From NCBI GenBank assembly GCA_943326025.2, contig CALPRR020000105.1:1-8299 (forward strand): DNA of 8,299 bases. The letters are read 5' to 3'. Positions 6,286-8,299 of the stretch are shown piece by piece. Source of the stretch: Candidatus Kuenenia stuttgartensis. GTDB taxonomy: Bacteria; Bacteroidota; Bacteroidia; Flavobacteriales_D; Crocinitomicaceae. The translations under genes were made by a program, and so were the position numbers. The number at the start of each line of letters is the position of its first letter. The stretch's first letter is position 1. Under the pieces are notes generated by a model. That model was not told where the DNA came from. It did no database searches and saw only the letters and a list, made by a program, of their open reading frames with translations.

Positions 6286-7035
6286 ATGGTACTTGCTATT
6301 GCTAATCATAAAGGAGGGTCTGGAAAGACGACAACATGTATTAATTTAGGTGTTGCATTAGCTATTTTGGAAAAAAAAGTGCTTCTAATTGACCTTGACC
6401 CTCAAGGTAATCTTTCTTATTCATTAGGAATAGATGGCAGTTTACATACTATTTTCGATGTTTTCACTGGAGAAAAAGAAATCAAGGACGTAATTATTAA
6501 TTGCGAAGGAGTTGATGTGATTCCTGCTAATATGGATTTAGCAGACATCGAGCTGTCTATCAAGGGAGTTGAAAATCGTTTGTTTGTTTTAAAAGAAATG
6601 ATAGATCCTGTAAAGCATTTATATGATTATATCCTTATTGATTGTTCACCTTCAAAATCGTTATTGACTATTAATGCTTTAGTTCTTGCAGATAAAGTTT
6701 TGACAACAATTTTGTTAGATGTATTAAGTATTCAGGGGTTGAATCAATTAAATAAAACGATTTCAGATGTTAAACAAGGTTATAATAAATCAATTTCATT
6801 TTTAGGAATTCTACCAGTTAATGTAGATATGAGGAATAATATATCTAAAGAAATTATAAATTTTATTAAAGATAATTTTGAAATTCCTCTTTTAAAATCT
6901 TACATTAGAAGTAATGTAAAAATAATAGAAGCTCCTTCACATGGGGAAAGTGTTTTTAAATATGCTCCTAGTTCTAATGGAGCAAAGGATTATACAAGTT
7001 TAGTCAAAGAAATATTAAATTTAAATGAAAAGTAA
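6286..7035 (+). CDS. ParA/Soj-type ATPase, probably positioning a chemotaxis array
   Basis: This 249-residue protein is a ParA/MinD-family P-loop ATPase. The deviant Walker A motif KGGSGKTTT (9-17) carries the signature Lys9 and the catalytic Lys14. Walker A' is LLIDLDPQGN (33-42, Asp38) and Walker B is YILIDCSPS. Further Soj-like signatures are SLLTINALVLAD, a basic SYIRSNVKIIEAPSHG segment, and a final GAKDYTSL. There is no N-terminal DNA-binding domain, so it is of the short chromosomal/Soj kind. Such proteins dimerise on ATP, bind DNA non-specifically and move cargo over the nucleoid. No ParB gene follows; the next genes are STAS-like, cheY and cheA. This resembles the PpfA and ParC systems that segregate chemoreceptor clusters in Rhodobacter and Vibrio, and I infer that role. 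The ATG at 6286 is fixed by an in-frame TAG two codons before it. Confidence 0.9.
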   Translation: MVLAIANHKGGSGKTTTCINLGVALAILEKKVLLIDLDPQGNLSYSLGIDGSLHTIFDVFTGEKEIKDVIINCEGVDVIPANMDLADIELSIKGVENRLFVLKEMIDPVKHLYDYILIDCSPSKSLLTINALVLADKVLTTILLDVLSIQGLNQLNKTISDVKQGYNKSISFLGILPVNVDMRNNISKEIINFIKDNFEIPLLKSYIRSNVKIIEAPSHGESVFKYAPSSNGAKDYTSLVKEILNLNEK

Positions 7036-7037
7036 AG

Positions 7038-7685
7038 ATGGCATTAGGTAAGAACATGAAAGTGGATAGACTAATTCCTCTAAATCAAAATTCAGAAGAA
7101 GTAAACAAACAAGATGATTTTTTGTTTGAGTTAAATTTGAATGATTCATCAATAAATGATTTAGTTAATACTGACGAAAATAAAGTGACAACTTTTCCTG
7201 AAATTTCATTGGATTTATCAGAACAAAGTGTTGCTTCAGAAATAAAGTCAGAAGAATTGGATGCTAATCCAAAAGCTATAGAAAATGTAAATGAAATAAA
7301 CGAAGTAATCGAGGTAAAAAGTGAAATTCCTTCTTATGAAAATATTGAATTAGAAAATTTAAAAATTATTTTCACTCCTTCTAGAAGAAAAACACAAAAA
7401 AGAATTCTTATTTCAATAGAAGGTTCTCTGACTATTAATAATGTAGAGTTATTATATTCAAAAGTGAATCTTGTTTTTGATTATTTTGATTTTGTTGAGG
7501 TTAATTTAAATAATATTTCAGAAATAGATTTAACTGTAATTCAATTATTTCATGCAATAAGAGTGAATTATTGGCCGCAAAAAAAATACATTTCAATTAA
7601 TGCAGAATTCTCAAGAGATGATAGAAAATTATTAAACTCTTGTGGTTTTACAGAGTTTCAAACACAAATAGCAGCAACTGTATAA
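7038..7685 (+). CDS. STAS-like domain protein with acidic linker and ParB-like N-terminal peptide
   Basis: This 215-residue protein has three parts. Residues 1-15 (MALGKNMKVDRLIPL) are basic and hydrophobic and resemble the ALGRGLDALIP-type peptide at the N-terminus of ParB that activates ParA. Residues about 16-105 are rich in Glu, Asp, Asn and Ser and probably disordered. Residues about 108-210 look like a STAS (anti-sigma-antagonist) fold: a beta strand RILISIEGSLT, then VEVNLNNISEIDLTVIQLF (153-171), a KKYISINAE strand and a final CGF turn. The Ser phosphorylated in SpoIIAA corresponds here to Leu165, so phosphoswitching seems unlikely. It starts 2 bp after the ParA stop and ends 27 bp before cheY. 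Inferred role: adaptor between ParA and the CheA/CheY signalling complex. The gene is visibly very AT-rich. The STAS call rests on pattern and context. Confidence 0.72.
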   Translation: MALGKNMKVDRLIPLNQNSEEVNKQDDFLFELNLNDSSINDLVNTDENKVTTFPEISLDLSEQSVASEIKSEELDANPKAIENVNEINEVIEVKSEIPSYENIELENLKIIFTPSRRKTQKRILISIEGSLTINNVELLYSKVNLVFDYFDFVEVNLNNISEIDLTVIQLFHAIRVNYWPQKKYISINAEFSRDDRKLLNSCGFTEFQTQIAATV

Positions 7686-7699
7686 GGTTGTTTGAGAAA

Positions 7700-7704
7700 A
7701 AGGA
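7700..7704 (+). promoter_or_regulatory. Shine-Dalgarno-like site of cheY
   Basis: AAGGA lies 8 bases before the ATG at 7713. It is one of the few recognisable Shine-Dalgarno sequences in the window, where most starts have only A-rich leaders, and it supports efficient translation of cheY inside the operon. Confidence 0.5.
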
Positions 7705-7712
7705 TTTAAAAG

Positions 7713-8081
7713 ATGGCAAAAAATATATTAATTGTTGATGATTCTGAAAGTATACGAGAAGTTGTAGGACTTGCTTTGCGAAGTGAAGGTTACAATGTAA
7801 TTGTTGGTGTAGATGGTCAACATGGCTTAGAGTTATTGTTAGAAAATAAAAATGTTAATTTAATTATTTCTGATTTGAATATGCCAAGATTAGATGGTAT
7901 CTCATTTCTTAAAGAAGTAAGGAAATTAGATACTTTCAAATATCTACCAATTTTAATTTTGACTACTGAATCGCAAGAGTCTAAAAAGATTGAAGCGAAA
8001 AATTCAGGCGCAACAGGTTGGATTATTAAGCCTTTTGTGAAAGAAAAATTACTAGCAGTTGTAAAAAAAGTATTGCACTGA
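7713..8081 (+). CDS. cheY: CheY-like single-domain response regulator
   Basis: This 122-residue protein is one receiver domain with no output domain, like CheY. The acidic pocket is Asp9-Asp10 (ILIVDDS), the phosphoacceptor is Asp54 (IISDLNMPRLDG), the switch hydroxyl is Thr84 (ILTTES), and the conserved lysine is Lys106 (IIKPF). The rotamer-switch aromatic equivalent to E. coli CheY Tyr106 is Trp103 (GATGWIIKPF), a common variant. All residues needed for phosphorylation are present. It should receive phosphate from the CheA encoded next, whose ATG overlaps this gene's stop by one base (TGATG). The output target is unknown: a flagellar motor, a gliding or pilus machine, or a phosphate sink are all possible, and nothing in the window decides. 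Confidence 0.93.
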   Translation: MAKNILIVDDSESIREVVGLALRSEGYNVIVGVDGQHGLELLLENKNVNLIISDLNMPRLDGISFLKEVRKLDTFKYLPILILTTESQESKKIEAKNSGATGWIIKPFVKEKLLAVVKKVLH

Positions 8082-8299
8082 TGGAAGAGATGAAAGATAC
8101 ATATATTCAAGAAGCCAATGAGTTATTAGAAAACTTAGAATCTTCTTTATTATCATTAGAGGATAATCCGAATGATAAATCGAATATTGAGCAAGTTTTT
8201 AGGGTAATGCATACCTTGAAAGGCAATAGCAGTATGTTTGGTCTATCTAAAATCGCTGAATTTGTTCACGATTTGGAAACAATTTATGATAAAATTAGA
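8081..8299 (+). CDS. cheA: CheA-type chemotaxis histidine kinase, N-terminal Hpt domain (partial)
   Basis: This is the first 73 codons of a gene that leaves the right edge, read by hand from the ATG at 8081; an alternative ATG is three codons on. The sequence is an Hpt (P1) domain: an acidic helix YIQEANELLENLESSLLSLE (8-27), then FRVMHTLKGNSSMFGL (40-55) with the phosphorylatable His44 in HTLKG, then IAEFVHDLETIYDKI, which matches the CheA pattern ia-x-x-x-H-x-lE-d. The kinase, dimerisation and CheW-like domains would lie beyond the window, so a plain Hpt protein or another hybrid kinase cannot be fully excluded. The one-base overlap with cheY shows translational coupling. Its place after parA and cheY makes CheA the most likely identity. 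Confidence 0.87.
   Translation, partial: MEEMKDTYIQEANELLENLESSLLSLEDNPNDKSNIEQVFRVMHTLKGNSSMFGLSKIAEFVHDLETIYDKIR

Noticed and set aside
6286..7035. Plasmid or chromosomal parAB partition locus
   Set aside because: No ParB with a helix-turn-helix follows and no canonical parS-like site is visible; the downstream genes are signalling genes.
7817..8110. Minus-strand open frame of 97 codons across cheY and the start of cheA
   Set aside because: It is antisense to strongly recognised CheY and CheA sequence and shows no domain of its own.

Overview
The window is AT-rich, its promoters look like the Bacteroidetes -33/-7 type (TTG plus TAnnTTTG), and most starts have A-rich leaders instead of strong Shine-Dalgarno sites. 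Together with the protein families this points to Bacteroidota, most likely a Flavobacteriales-like genome. I cannot name a genus. No rRNA, tRNA, CRISPR array, insertion sequence or clear hairpin-plus-T-run terminator is visible.

Layout. Bases 1-2488 are a minus-strand group read right to left: an acyl-CoA carboxylase carboxyltransferase subunit, an ElaA-type acetyltransferase, and the start of an M13 (PepO/neprilysin-like) lipoprotein metallopeptidase that runs off the left edge. A good divergent-region promoter drives this group. Bases 2628-4169 hold two plus-strand genes, protein-L-isoaspartate methyltransferase (pcm) and a short-chain dehydrogenase. The dehydrogenase meets the minus-strand umuDC operon (4174-5881) tail to tail across only 4 bp. 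UmuD and UmuC form a translesion-synthesis operon with a 1-bp gap and a promoter wrapped in a perfect 11-bp direct repeat.

A 404-bp AT-rich intergenic region (5882-6285) with several perfect palindromes separates umuD from a plus-strand operon that continues past the right edge: a ParA-type ATPase, a protein with a disordered acidic N-terminus and a STAS-like C-terminal domain, a CheY-like response regulator, and the Hpt domain of a CheA-type histidine kinase. Spacing is tight (2 bp, 27 bp, 1-bp overlap).

How the genes may work together. CheA and CheY are the phosphorelay of a chemotaxis-like system. A ParA ATPase in such an operon is known in other bacteria as a device that positions or segregates chemoreceptor arrays. 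The most interesting point is that the STAS-like protein begins with a short basic/hydrophobic stretch resembling the N-terminal ParA-stimulating peptide of ParB, so it may be the adaptor between ParA and the signalling array. That link is my inference. The rest of the window is ordinary housekeeping and DNA-damage tolerance.
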